From: Corythucha ciliata
Lineage: Eukaryota; Arthropoda; Insecta; Hemiptera; Tingidae
Direction: 5' to 3'
Assembly (NCBI GenBank): GCA_038030265.1
Contig: CM075942.1
Coordinates: forward strand, 44,606,751 to 44,670,750
DNA length: 64,000 nucleotides
Made by a program: the position numbers and the translations under genes. The notes beneath the pieces are model-generated. The model did no database searches and had not been told where the DNA came from. It saw only the letters and a list, made by a program, of their open reading frames with translations. Shown here piece by piece: positions 46,511 to 57,655 of this stretch (position 1 is its first letter; each line of letters begins with the position of its first letter).

Positions 46511-46849
46511 CTGAATTATTAGTAATTGCAAATTTATGCGATTAATGCGAAGAAAATAAAATGTTCGCGGTGCACTAAAGCTGTTGAACTTGAGTATTCT
46601 GTCTTATCAATGGTATAAACAAGATAACCACTACAACGGCATTGAATCTTTCATTAGCCAATCAGAGGCCACGAAACAACTCCTGGCTGAAATCGAGTAC
46701 CATTTCAAATTACGCGTCGCGGAAGGGCCACTGGCGGTTTCCATATGAAAAATTGTGGCTGAGACGAGGCGAGGCCGTCGTTATACAGCTTCGTATCGCG
46801 TACAGTTTTGGGTATATATGTTACGGTCAATGTGAGTAAACGGTAAATG

Positions 46850-46935
46850 CCCACATTTACCGGTTAATGCACACATTCACCCGTGAAAATGTGCACATTT
46901 ACCAAAGAAAATGTGCACATTTACCGCTACACGCA
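46850..46935. repeat. Cluster of AAATGTGCACATTT palindromes
   Basis: Three to four near-palindromes of the form AAATGTGCACATTTACC or its diverged variant AAATGCCCACATTTACC follow one another at roughly 25-bp spacing, flanked by TTACGGT and ACCGTAA. It may be a tiny tandem MITE. Confidence 0.6.
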
Positions 46936-47260
46936 CTTTAACCGTAACATGAATATTTTATGTCCTAACTGCAGTATCGTCACTGCGGTTTTTCTCTGTC
47001 CGGAAGCTTTTTGTACACCCTGTACAGTCACCTCTTTTGAAAGTATAGGTGTAACATAAACAACGTCACACCACCACTTTTACAAAATTATTAAGTTCAC
47101 GTGTCAGGGTATTTTTTTTTTTTTATACAAAGCCCGGAGGCTCTCGGTTTCATGCGGTTTAATTTTGCTTCCTCGAATGTACCGATGAGGGATCATTTGA
47201 GAGGGTCGGCTTTTTTTGTTTTGAAAACATAAAAATACAGTGTACTTTAACGTTTGAGAT

Positions 47261-47704
47261 CTATTGGCGATTGTAGCTATCACTAGCGGCGCTAGTGTCG
47301 TGTGATAATGAAACCGGTGCGGTACTCCCTACATATGTTGAATGATAACAACTTTCGTGTTTTTTAAAGTGTTTTTTCGTGGTCAACGTCCGTAACATAA
47401 TGGGAAAAAAGTAGTCAGTTGGCCTAAAGTGACGAGAACAGAAGAACGTGGTTTCTGATACATTTATACCCAAACGTCAAGCAAGCTCCCAAGCCTTTTG
47501 CCAGTCGAATTTCTCCCAACACTGGGCTAATAGGCTGATAGGTGAAACCGTTGAACCCTCAATTTTTGGGAAACAATGAAATGACATTGTTGTGTCTCGG
47601 TTACGACGGGAAGAGCAACAAAAGACAGTAGTTTTCTCCGGATTCACCTTTGAGAGACATATCACGAGCGCTTTATCTTTCTTTATTGGTACTCGCCAGC
47701 TCAC
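47261..47704 (-). pseudogene. THAP-domain protein fragment
   Basis: In one minus-strand frame: VFCCSSRRNRDTTMSFHCFP, then CWEKFDWQKAWELA, an in-frame TGA (47,474-47,476), then RLGINVSETTFFCSRHFRP and TDYFFP. This matches the THAP zinc finger order (CxxC-type start, W, CxxH). The stop sits at an arginine-codon-like position (CGA to TGA). THAP genes are DNA-binding proteins of transposon origin. No downstream transposase is recognised; the region 47,714-48,180 upstream has only unsupported frames. Confidence 0.6.
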
Positions 47705-48505
47705 CGTTTCGTTTTAGTGCTCAGAGAACGGAACGGGTTCAGCAAAATGGTCGAAAACGTTTTTGAATCGGTGTTTTCGAATTTTCTTCCTTCTTGTGAA
47801 AGTTTCGGTACGGGTGTACTGCGCACCCGCATAACCGTCTTGTTTTCTTGATCGGTCGCGGTCAGGTTGCACTGCAAGAAGGTTACACTGGTTGGAGGGC
47901 AAACGACCCCCCCTCGCCATGTCACTATGGCGACAACAACTGAGCAGTGATAATTGAACCAATTAAACTAGTGAACTTTGTTTGCCTACCAACCAACCTG
48001 ACACCCCCCGACCGCGACCGATTCGGTGATGCCAAAGGTACAATATCGAGGCCTCCTCGTCACCGATCGGATTATTTAGCCGTAATTCACAGTAAAAAAG
48101 TGTCACTGACCAACATTTTTGATACATGAACTTCCTCAATGTAGAAAACCTTTGTCGTAGTTTGTTGTCAAACGACAACAAGAAATCAGATGGAGTACCG
48201 GACTCAATGCTTCTCTGAAATGCCGCCAGACATCGTATCCCTTAGCTACAATCGCAAATACGTAGAAAATTCTCATTACTAACATGTCCAGTCCATTGCA
48301 ATTTGCAGCTGAATTTTAAGTTTTAGTAAGTTTATGTTTTTTTTTTTTTTTTTTTTTTCTTTTTTTGGGCTCAGGCGGTCTCCCGACCAAAAGCCTTTTG
48401 GTCCATACACCATACCTACTTGGGGCGCCGCACAGTGGTCCCAAATTGCGGAAATAATAATGTCAACATGTATGTGTTAAAGTAATGTAAAAAAAAAAAT
48501 TAAGA

Positions 48506-50982
48506 TTAGTCCACGTCCATGAAATTCGAATCAGCATCAAGTAGCATAAATGTAGTGTCATCTTCTTCATGTTTTTCTTCTTTGAGTATTTCGAGATTCT
48601 CTGTTTGAGACTCCTCAAGAAGTTCCGTTGCATCTTTGAAAAGCTCAAGTGAACCGTTACTTTTGATTTCTCGTATACCTGATATGAAAGGATCTGATGA
48701 TACCAATAGACTGTTCATGACATCAGTTGCGGTGAGCAGTCTACTTGATTTTCTTGAACGATTTAATCGGTACCTTTTGAAATCCTTGTTTCTTGCCTCT
48801 TAGGCCTCTTCAGACATCCATCCGATGGGCAAACTGATTGAGTCAATCAAAACTGTTGAATGGAGCAATATCATGTGTAATGAAGAAGGCATATAATACC
48901 AGTTATGTTTCACGTAAATCCTTGCGGTCTCAAATGTGTAGAGTTCGAATTTAGATGTGTTGACAGCGAACCCACTGCTAATTACTTGGAGAATGATGTA
49001 CAGCCGGTAAAGAAGATCCTCTTCTACTCCAGTGATGGCAGACACTTTTTTCCATTCCCGGAAAAATCTCCTAGCCGTATTCCCATCGTTAGATGTTCCG
49101 GCCCCTTGCCTAGGAACATCTACAGTTATATGCAAATTCGTTTTGATTTCTTCCTGAATTTTGGTTTTTCGACATTTCAACATCTCTTTGTGGGCAGGAT
49201 CACTAACAGTTCTCTTCTTAAAGTCTAGGCGATTGGCGATGTGTAGGATGCACTCCATGAAACGTATCCAGGCATGTAGAGTTGACATACCACAGTTGGT
49301 GACTGAGTGGTCTATTTCCCTTTTAGATACTGCGTCGATATCATTCATTTGAGTGGGTTTTGCTGAACAGATACTGCAAGAAGCGGCCAAAGGTGTCCCA
49401 CTGATTGCCTGGCGAACCTTACCATCGATCATGGTGAAATGCAGCTCATGGTGAAATGCAGTTCATGGTGAATGGAGATATCTCTGTCCCCAATGCGTAT
49501 TGAGGTAGGCTGCAGTTCTTTGATTTGCGCTTTGATATTCTCCACTTCCGACAAGATGGTAGAAGTTGTCTCTTTTTCAAACTCAAATTTAACAGGCCTA
49601 CATAACCTTGTTGAGGAGGGGTGAGGGTTGGTCCAATATGTACGATCTTGTGTATCTTTGGCAGACAATTTCAAAGGGACAGCTGATATCATGAACAAAG
49701 ATTCGTCCGAGGTTCTTTCATCAAGAAAATTTTGCTTGTAGTTGCTGTGGCCAGAAGATCCATCGCATCCCCACTTCCAGATAAGCAACAACTGTTGATC
49801 ATACTTTTCGTCGTTATTGCTGTGGCAATATTTCAGCAACCTTCTTGCAGTATGGTCGAGCAGATCCCCTAGAACAATGCTAGCTCCTTTTTCCCAAACA
49901 GTTACTGGAGGGTAACAGTCTTTTTTTGCTTCTAAGATTTTGTGGTAAGACGGAAATGCGTAGCACTTTTTCCTCAAAAGGGCAGATCTAACACGGGCAT
50001 TTTGTAGCTTACTGAAATCCCCATCCATGTACAGCGCCAATGCCTCTTCCTTATCCAAAATTGGACTATCGTCTCCGACTTCATCACTTTCGCTGAATCC
50101 ACTATCATCGAATGAAGACATTACATCACTAATCGCGTCAGCAACAGCTTTCTTGCCTGTCGAACGTAAATAGTGCTCCACCGCATATAACAGTTCGGCA
50201 ACAGAATACTTTTCATTTATTAATTGAGCTCTCAGTCGTTTTCCCCGGTCAGTTAGGTCTTCAAATTTTTTTTAGGTGCTCCACGAGAACTTTTCGGGAA
50301 ATTCTGCACATGGCATTGAGCTGAGTTCCATTCGAAATAACACTCATTCAGCCAAAAATCGTTCTTTTGTAGAAAACGAGTTTTAATATAAAAAGATGCA
50401 ACCAGCTTTTTCTGAAATTTCAGGAATACCTGCAACAAAAAGTACAGGCAGTTGTCATTGCCTGTTGCATAGTCTATTGTCACAGTACCATTCACAAAGT
50501 GGTAAACAGGTTTCGATTCATGAGCCAGCTCCACAAATTCGGTATTCACCAAATATCGAGCAAAATATTTATCAATTTCCAGCTGGTCGCGTTTCAAGGC
50601 AATGCTATAATAGCGTTTTCCATTTGCACAAAATTTTGCTCGGGATCATTTCATTTGTACCTATTAACATGTGTTTTAATTCAGAGAGGAAGGATGGAAA
50701 TGAACTGCTCCAGAGCAGAATTCTATGCAACAAATGCTATTAATATTTTGACGGTCTTACAGTATCACAGTACACTTCTATACTTGATCGCAGACTGACT
50801 ATAAATTCTACAGTACCACATACCTGCAATCTCAAATTTTCCGTCAGTGAAAAGTGGAATTCTACGGAAATCCCAAACTTTGTGGTGACGTAATCAGCAA
50901 GGATTTCAGGATTCCTTTCAGTGGAGTTTAGCCCAAGTAGGTAGTTTACCAACTCAACATTTTTTATTTTTAAATTAGCCAT
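48506..50982 (-). pseudogene. Transib transposase, RAG1-core-like, inactivated
   Basis: Exon 1 (50,982-50,824) starts MANLKIKNVELVNYLLGL and ends at donor CAG/GTATGT; the intron holds an M1 MITE. The next part runs 50,597-50,253 to RGAPKK, where an A-run frameshift occurs before FEDLTDRGKR. The catalytic domain follows: WGCDGSSGHS (first Asp codon at 49,762-49,764), then HFTM-MIDGKV (second Asp region). The latter is broken by a 17-bp tandem duplication at about 49,437-49,470. Later come GTSNDGNTARRFF, KHNWYYMP and LPIGWMSEEA-stop-EARNKDF (third acidic region; TAA at about 48,800), ending FMDVD at 48,506. Family members cut DNA by a RAG-like hairpin mechanism. At least three lesions make this copy inactive. 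Confidence 0.92.
50613..50737. mobile_element. TA-flanked MITE, family M1, inside the Transib intron
   Basis: Starts GCGTTTTCCATTTGCACA, ends CAACAAATGC, with TA on both sides. Carries GGATGGAAATGAACTGC like the copy at 1,610. It lies between the exon 1 donor at 50,823 and the next coding segment, so it may have been tolerated as intronic sequence. Confidence 0.75.
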
Positions 50983-51839
50983 TTCAATGGAGAGAATGAT
51001 TAAACCGCACTTTATGAAAAGTTTGTTCTCTTAACCATATGACCGTTCAAGTTAAGAAGGTGGACTGAAGTTGCGTTGAGATTGATATTATCGATGAGAT
51101 TTGTCATATAATCTAAATAGATATATAAAAAAAAAAAAACGTTGACCCTTAGATGAAATTATTGAAATTATTACGAACGGAGCAACAGACGTTCTTCTAC
51201 CTCATGTTTCTCCCACGGTCGGGTGTGGTCGGCGATGATTCCACCTGAAATATCTTCCATGGGGTCCAGGGTACACAGCCAATTAAAATTTGCAGAGTAC
51301 GATCGAGTACGATTTACTTTAGAGCTTGAAAACTACTAAGATGTTCGAATTTATGTCAAAAACCCTATATTACTGGTTGATGGCATGGTCTAAAAAAATA
51401 TTATGATATACGAAAAAACCTCGTTTTTTAGTGCTGTTTTATGCACAAAAATACTCAAGTTGAAATCACTATAAGCGGATAGCTGAATCAAAAGGAATTA
51501 ATACCGGAACAATAATGAAATTTTTAGGTTTTTACGCATTTGAAGAGCTTTAAATATAGGTGATCGCGTAGATGATCGTTCCAACATGGAAACTATTTTG
51601 ACTTGAGCTTCTCAGGAGTATGAACAAACATTGAGCAGCACCAGAATCACCCGAAAAAATACTTTAAAAAATTCATTTATTTCCGCTTTTTCATATTTTA
51701 GGACCACTGTGCGCCGCCCGGACTGGGGGGAGCCTAGTACGGCTCCTCAAACCTATTTATCCTTTCCAGCAATCACAGGAGACGGGTCCCATTCTCCTTT
51801 TTAGAAGCTGGGGAAGGATATCCTATCGTCACCAAAAAT

Positions 51840-54486
51840 AGTGTATCTGGCCGCCGCGTAGCCGTCCCACTCGCATACGACGTGCTCCGCGGTTTCCTCA
51901 GTCTCCCCACATCTTTCGCAGTCGGGCTCCCCTACTGCCCCCATGATTGACAGATGCTTGCTTGTTAAGGGCGTAATGTCTAAGCTTTACCCGTGTTAGT
52001 CCCAGCAACCATGCCGAAGCTTCCTGGTCTTCCTCATTGATTCCCAGTTTTGCTTGCCGGCACCCGGGTTCAGTCCGCTATCTCCTCAGAGTTTGGTCAC
52101 TGGCCCAAGCCCTTATCTCCCTCATGACCACCCTTCGGGCAAAGCCCACCGATGGTTCAGGCCCTATTACCGGCTGGTCCGCGCCACGCTTGGCCAGCTC
52201 GTCTGCTTTTTCATTTCCCTGCCATCCTCTATGACCCGGGATCCATCCCAACGTTAGGGAGTTCCCTTCGCCTTGGAGGTCCTCCATCCCCACTCTGCAG
52301 CTCGCCACGGCCGCTGAGTCCACCACGGGTTCGGTGATCGCCCCCAGCGCCACCCTGCTGTCAGAGTAGATACCGAATGCCCTACCTATCACTTTCCGCT
52401 TCAGTAGCTCCCGAATACAAGCATCTATCGCTACCACCTCGGCCTGGAAAACTGTGGTGTGTCCCACTAGCGGGATACTTATTTCCACCCCCAGCTCCGG
52501 CACGAAAATTCCAGCTCCGGTCGGCCCTTCCTGACCCCTCTTGGAGCCGTCCGTGTAACACACTAGCTCCCCTTGCCGGGATTCCCAACCCTCCTCTCAC
52601 ACAATGATTCCCTGTTTGATTTTGGTCGAGAAGTCGTTCCTTTTAACCACGTAATCCGACCTAAGTGACGAGGACGGGGATACTCTATTTAGTTCCCCTT
52701 CCCAGTCCCATTGGCCCTGCCTGGCCCGCTTTAGGCCTCCCTGGCATCTCAACCTGTAGGCAACTTCTAGTGCCCGACCCCTGACTTCAATGTCCAAGGG
52801 CCTCAGGCCTAGTAATCTTTCCATGGCACTCGTAGGGGTTGACCGGAATGGCCCCAAAATCGCCAGGCAAGCAAGCCTTTGTATTTTTGTGATCCTATCC
52901 GCCCCTCAGCCCTTCTCCATCCTCCTCCACCATGCGGCCGCCCCACGCAGGATGCGCGGTCGGATGATTCCTGTGTATATCCACTTCATGACCCGTGGTT
53001 TCAGGCCCCAGGTCTTCCCCACGATTTGTCTACATTGTCTACAGAAAGGCCACCACAGCTTTCTTGTAAACGCTGTCTACGTGTTCCTTCCACCTTAACT
53101 TCTCATCCAATATGACTCCCAAATATTTAACCTGTTTCGAAAGAGCGATGGCCTCTCCCCGAAAGTGGATTGATTGCCATCCCTCCCTTTTCCTCTTGTG
53201 AGTGAACAATACCATATTCATCTTACTGGGGTTTATTGTGAGACCCCTAGGCCTACACCATGCCTCGACTATCCCCACCGCCCCCCTCATGAGGGAACAC
53301 ATTGTGGATAAGTCTTTCCCCTAACCACTATGGATCCGTTATCCGCAAAAAATTGCGCATAAAAGCCCTTTTCCTCTAATTCCCTTATAAGACTATCTAC
53401 CACAAGTATCCAGAGAAGAGGCGAGAGACTTGAGCCCTGGGGCACCCCCCTACTGGCTCGTTTTTCTACCCTATCGCCGCCCACCTTAGCGACCACCCAC
53501 CTATGACTCAGCGAGCGAGTAGGCTATCCATTGAATCATCCTCGGCTCCACCCCAAAGTGCCCAAGAGTTGCCACAATACACTCCCTATGTACCCTATTA
53601 AAAGCCCCTTCAATATCCAAAAAGAGAGCTAACGCGTACTCTTTCTGGGCCAGCGACCCCTCCACCCCCCATAGTAAGTCGTGGAGGGCCTAGTCGGTCG
53701 ACTTACCCGCCGTGTACGCATGCTGGTTCTGGTGAATCACTCCCCTAGTAGCCAATGATTCCCTCATGTATAATTCACTTATCCTTTCCATCAGTGTTAA
53801 AAGTACACTGCTTACACTAATAAGCCTAAAATCCTCCGCTTTGCCATTCTTCTCGCCACCTTTAGGAATAAAAACAACTCTCACCCGTTTCCAGGCCGTG
53901 GGTATTTTTCTGGCTGCCAGGCACCTGACGAATAGTCGTCTTATTCTTTACTGAAGCCTTCCTCTGACGTGCTGGATGGCGCACAGGTGTATTCCGTCCA
54001 ATCCCGCTGCCCTGTAGGGTCCCATGGAGCTGAGTGCCCAGTTGAATCGCTTCCTTGAGATCACCACGTCGCATCTATTTCACTCCTCTTCGTCCTCTGT
54101 TCCACCCCTAAGTGGCACGACCTCTTCGCTCCTGCACCCTGGAAAGTGAGTATTTAGCAAGTGTGTCGCTATACCTAATCCATCTACCACCGAACCGCCG
54201 TCCGGAAGCGTTAGTGATCCTACATTACCATTTGGTTTTGACCGTACGTTACGAACTGTATCGGACTAATATTCGCCAACACAGCCACACATGCTCTCGG
54301 AGCCAGGCCTCCCTCAGTATAAAAAATCTTGTAATCCTTATCCTTATTTCTAAGATAACACACCCTGTTCCCTGAGACATACGGCTCCTGGAACAGGCCC
54401 ACCTCAAAACTTACCCTACTCATCAGGACCGCTACATCCGCAGCCGCGGTCCTACTGTGCTGCATGTTTGCCTGAACGCACCTCAC
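51840..54486 (-). pseudogene. LINE ORF2: EN-RT-RNase H
   Basis: The endonuclease begins RCVQANMQHSRTAAADV and continues to QEPYVSGNRV, but breaks at about 54,220. The sequence then resembles the pre-RT linker, so most of the nuclease is deleted. The RT shows GPYRAAGLDGIHL, VVFIPKGGEKN, ALFLDIEGAFNRV (motif A Asp), RGVPQGSSLSPLLW, then FFADNGS where FADD is expected: the second catalytic Asp is Asn. RNase H is intact in one frame with TDGSK, QAEVVAI, YSDSR and GHRGWQGNEKADELA. A CERCGETEETAEHVVCEW zinc motif follows. Several stops (for example after GKSTD and after RGRLQ) break the frame. Confidence 0.85.
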
Positions 54487-54499
54487 TTCGGAGAGGCCA

Positions 54500-55650
54500 G
54501 CAACGGTGAGGATCTCCCCCCCCCCCCCGTTGCTGTGTTGCTGTCTGCCCCTCCGCTCCCTCAGCTGGCCTTTGCGTTCCTACCGGGTCCACTTCCATAG
54601 CTGACCCCTCGCTGTCCATTTCACCCATTCACCTGTTAGGCAGAACTCAAAACTTAACTTTAAAGAGATCAATGCCCACCATGGGCTCCTTCTTAATTTA
54701 CTCCACGTCCTTTTTCGGTACCTCGAAGGTGATTTGCACCCTCTCACACGTGGGGTCTCGCTCAAACCCCACCATCTTCCACTCTTCGAACGAAAATCCC
54801 CTCTTCCAGTTGGTGAGCTCCATAAGGGGGACATCTCCTTGGACATAACTAAGCCTGATACCATCGCCCATATTCGGCTAGGAATCGGTAGGTCTGGTAA
54901 CTTACAAATCACCAAATTCCGGGTTTTTCCCTCCTCCTGTAAAAGCTCAAAGATCCTCCCCGCCTTCTCGGCCGTTTCACAGGTGAGTGCGAAAATCTTG
55001 CTGTCATGTACCAGACCCGTGTTGACCAGGGCGGCCCTACATTTCTTCTCTATTTGCCTCGTGCAAATCCACTTCCTAATCTATAATACCTCCTCGACCT
55101 CAAAAGGTTCTCTGGCCTCTTTGACCACACACATTTTTGCCCGGGCCGATTCTTTTAATTTCGTGACCCTAGAGGCGTTCACCGCCCCCTCCCCCCTAGG
55201 CTTCTTTACTGGAGCCTTGGTATCCGGGGGCGTTGGCTGTGACACTGACCTCTGCCGTTTACTAATTTGTGCCTGTACTTGTTTCTCCTGACGTGCTCGT
55301 TGCTCCAGCTCAGCCCGTCGATGTTGAAAGCGGGATTGGAAGCTGGTTAGGAGTTTCCCCTTCTCTCTCTCATCCATTGCCTTCCTGGCTTTCGCCGCCC
55401 TTCTCATATTTCTCCTCGACTCTCTACCTTGTCGGTGGCGACGTGGCTCTTCGAATGGACCATCACTGTCCGAGGTCTCTCCCATCGGCCTTACTCTTCC
55501 TAACATTGGGCGAGTCGCTAAAGCGGTCCCTGCCATTGAGCTGGTGCTCGTTATACTGCGGAAATCATTCCCCTCATTAATTTTACCTAAATTTGGGCGG
55601 GTCGCTGAAACGATCCCTGCCCCCGTCTTGGCGTTCGGGGTTCTGCTCAA
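54500..55650 (-). pseudogene. LINE ORF1 (Gag-like)
   Basis: The first 189 codons (55,650-55,081) begin MSRTPNAKTGAGIVSATRP and are rich in Arg, Lys, Glu and Gln with a coiled-coil-like stretch (RAELEQRARQEKQVQAQ). After a stop, the frame resumes with RKWICTRQIEKKCRAALVN then TGLVHDSKIFALTCETAEKA to about 54,900. A frameshift leads to VICKLPDLPIPSRIWAM. These are RNA-binding structural proteins of LINE particles. The orientation and position directly before the endonuclease support the call. Confidence 0.65.
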
Positions 55651-55800
55651 GGACGGGTTTTCGTCCCTAGAGTCTTTAAGCTTCAGCTTCGAGGCCGAAA
55701 CCTTTTAAGCTTCCGCTATCACGGGGCTTATCCTCCATGCCCTCCCAGCCCACTCATGCTCGCCAAACTTTCACCACACTTTTCCTTAAAGTTCTGACGG

Positions 55801-56030
55801 TCCCGCACAAAAAAAAACAAATGTGAGCACGCAGTCCACGTCCGAAACTTCCCGAGGCGTACCTCTGAAGACCACAAAACTGGTTAAAAAATCCGAAAAA
55901 AGTATCTTAATAGAGGGTCGCTATCTCTTGTATTGCAACCTGTCAAGCGTAACCTCCCGAGTCCAAGTAGGTATATGTATAAGGCTCATGGAAAAAATTG
56001 TGTTTTAATAAATTTCCAGGACTTTGATTT
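55801..56030. other. No gene recognised
   Basis: Flank between the LINE 5' end and the large inverted repeat, containing an A9 run near 55,808. Confidence 0.4.
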
Positions 56031-56153
56031 AACGTTAGTAGGGACCCGAGGCGTGTATGAGGGATAGGGATACCGAGATACCGAGACACCGGCCCGCCCC
56101 CGGCCCCGCCCACCGCCCCCTGGCCTCCTCCGGCCCTCGGCCATTTTGTACCC

Positions 56154-56310
56154 ATCGTCCATGTTGTATCCGCCCCCATCCCCTCCGGCTACCAAATCGT
56201 CCATTTTGTACCCGCCCCCATCCCCTCCGGCTACCAAATCGTCCATTTTGTACCCGCCCCCATCCCCTCCGGCTACCAAATCGTCCATTTTGTACCCGCC
56301 CCCGATCGTA
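56154..56310 (+). repeat. 42-bp minisatellite, left arm
   Basis: About four tandem copies of a 42-bp unit containing TCGTCCATTTTGTACCCGCC and CCCTCCGGCTACCAAA. The period is a multiple of three, so long proline-rich frames arise on both strands; they are not taken as genes. The mirror copy in the right arm lies at about 60,545-60,710. Confidence 0.85.
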
Positions 56311-56417
56311 CCCTTCCCAATCAGTTTTCCTCTCGCAGGGGCCGTTCCCGCCCCTCGGCCAATCACAGCCTCCCCACCTCGTGCCCCCTCCCCGTCCACG
56401 GCTTCAAAAAATTTACC

Positions 56418-56495
56418 CATCGCCAGGGTTCGAACCTACTCGCTTCAGGATAGTCCATACGAGACAGGTGCCTTAACCACTGGACCACCTCGGTG
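56418..56495 (-). repeat. tRNA-like sequence in the left arm
   Basis: The minus strand reads GGTGGTCCAGTGGTTAAGG (A-box type) and, 40 bases on, the B box GGTTCGAACCC. The acceptor and anticodon stems do not close properly, so it is a tRNA-derived SINE head or decayed tRNA. The same sequence lies on the plus strand at about 60,361-60,438. Confidence 0.6.
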
Positions 56496-56782
56496 AGTTG
56501 TAAGTACATGAGAGTGGAAAGTATAGAAACCGTCCACTCGTGTAACCCCCCGTACACCATTCATCCACCATTGGGGGGATTGGCTCGCCCCACGGCTAGC
56601 TGCCTCCCGCCCCTGGCCAACTATGCTTGATCAGCCCCCCCCCATCACCAGATCAGCCAATAGGGACCAGCCCCGCCCCTCGGTCAAGCTACCCCACCCC
56701 ACGACCATCACACGCTACCAAGCACCCCCGGCCAACCTTCCCGCCCAACCACCATTTCATGCCCCTTGGCCTCCCCCCCCCC

Positions 56783-57655
56783 GGAAAGTATAGAAACCGT
56801 CAACTCATGTAACTTCCTCCCCCCCCCATTCAACCGGGCTACCAAGCCCCCACCATTCGACAATCCAACACCCCCCCCCCCCCCAGGTACCGATCAGTCT
56901 CCACGGGCCCTCTGCGAAAATTAAATGTTGAAAGTCGCGAAAACTAACCATTGTGACAAGTTACATACTAAAAGTTACATTTGTCGCACATACTTTCAGC
57001 CCCCTCCCCCCTCCCTAAATTTTAGATTTTGGCGAAATCTAATTTGAAATATCTCGGGAACGGCTCGGCCGATTTTGTCGAGTAAAGGATCATAATTCCC
57101 CATTTTTCGTTGCCTTTATTTGATATCCCACTTGGGTCCGGTACACTCACGGTTCGGTCAAGCCATTCCCCTATGACCGGAAATTGACCGATCGGGATAG
57201 ATGATGGTTCGGCAGTACATGAGAGTGGAAAGTATAGAAACCGCCTACTCATGTAACCCTCCCCCCATTCAACCGGGCTACCAAGCCCCCCCCCCATTTG
57301 ACCATCCTACCAACCACCCCCCCCCACATACCGATCAGTCCCCACGGGCCCCCTACGAAAAATTAAATGTTGGAAGTCGCGAAAACTGACCATTGTGACA
57401 AGTTACATACTAAAAGTTGCATTTGTCGCACATATTTGCATCCCCCCCTCCCTGAATTTTAGATTTTGTCGAAATCTAATTTGAAATATCTCGGGAACGG
57501 CTCGGCCGATTTTGTCGAGTGAGGGATCATAATTCCCCATTTTTCGTCGCCTTTCTTTTGATATCCCACTTGGGTCCGGTATGGTCACGGTTCGGTCAAG
57601 TCATTCCCCTATGACCGGAAGTTGACCGATCGGGACAGTTGATGGTTCGGCTGAT
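56783..57655 (+). repeat. Tandem repeat of about 444 bp, two units
   Basis: GGAAAGTATAGAAACCG recurs at 56,783 and 57,227. Both units continue with CCATTCAACCGGGCTACCAA, ACCGATCAGT, TTGTGACAAGTTACATACTA, GAAATATCTCGGGAACGGCT and CACGGTTCGGTCAAG. The first unit straddles the inner edge of the left arm. Confidence 0.8.

Larger units (their letters stand above)
48431..51711 (-). mobile_element. Transib transposon (RAG1-related)
   Basis: A 3,281-bp element with terminal inverted repeats CACAGTGGTCC at both ends and the 5-bp GC-rich target duplication CGCCG (48,426-48,430 and 51,712-51,716). A 5-bp GC-rich duplication and CACWRTG ends are the Transib signature. The first seven bases equal the consensus heptamer of vertebrate V(D)J recombination signals. 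A shared inner motif GCGGAAATAA lies 10 bp after the heptamer at the left end and 18 bp at the right. It inserted into the 3' UTR of the LINE. Confidence 0.95.
48337..55800 (-). mobile_element. RNase H-bearing LINE, old, split by Transib
   Basis: Minus-strand non-LTR retrotransposon with order ORF1 (55,650 to about 54,500), endonuclease start (54,486-54,220), reverse transcriptase (about 54,100-53,040), RNase H (52,563-52,078) and a CxxC-HxxxC zinc motif (about 51,920). A 3' UTR ends in a poly(A) tail seen as the T-run at 48,337-48,366. A Transib (48,431-51,711) lies in the 3' UTR. RNase H after RT places it in the I superfamily (I, LOA, Lian-like). Multiple stops, frameshifts and an endonuclease deletion mark it as dead. 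Target duplication not found. Confidence 0.85.

Noticed and set aside
56057..56476. Proline-rich frames of 116-144 codons in both arms (also 60,359-60,842)
   Set aside because: They arise from the 42-bp minisatellite and C-rich tracts, and occur on both strands.
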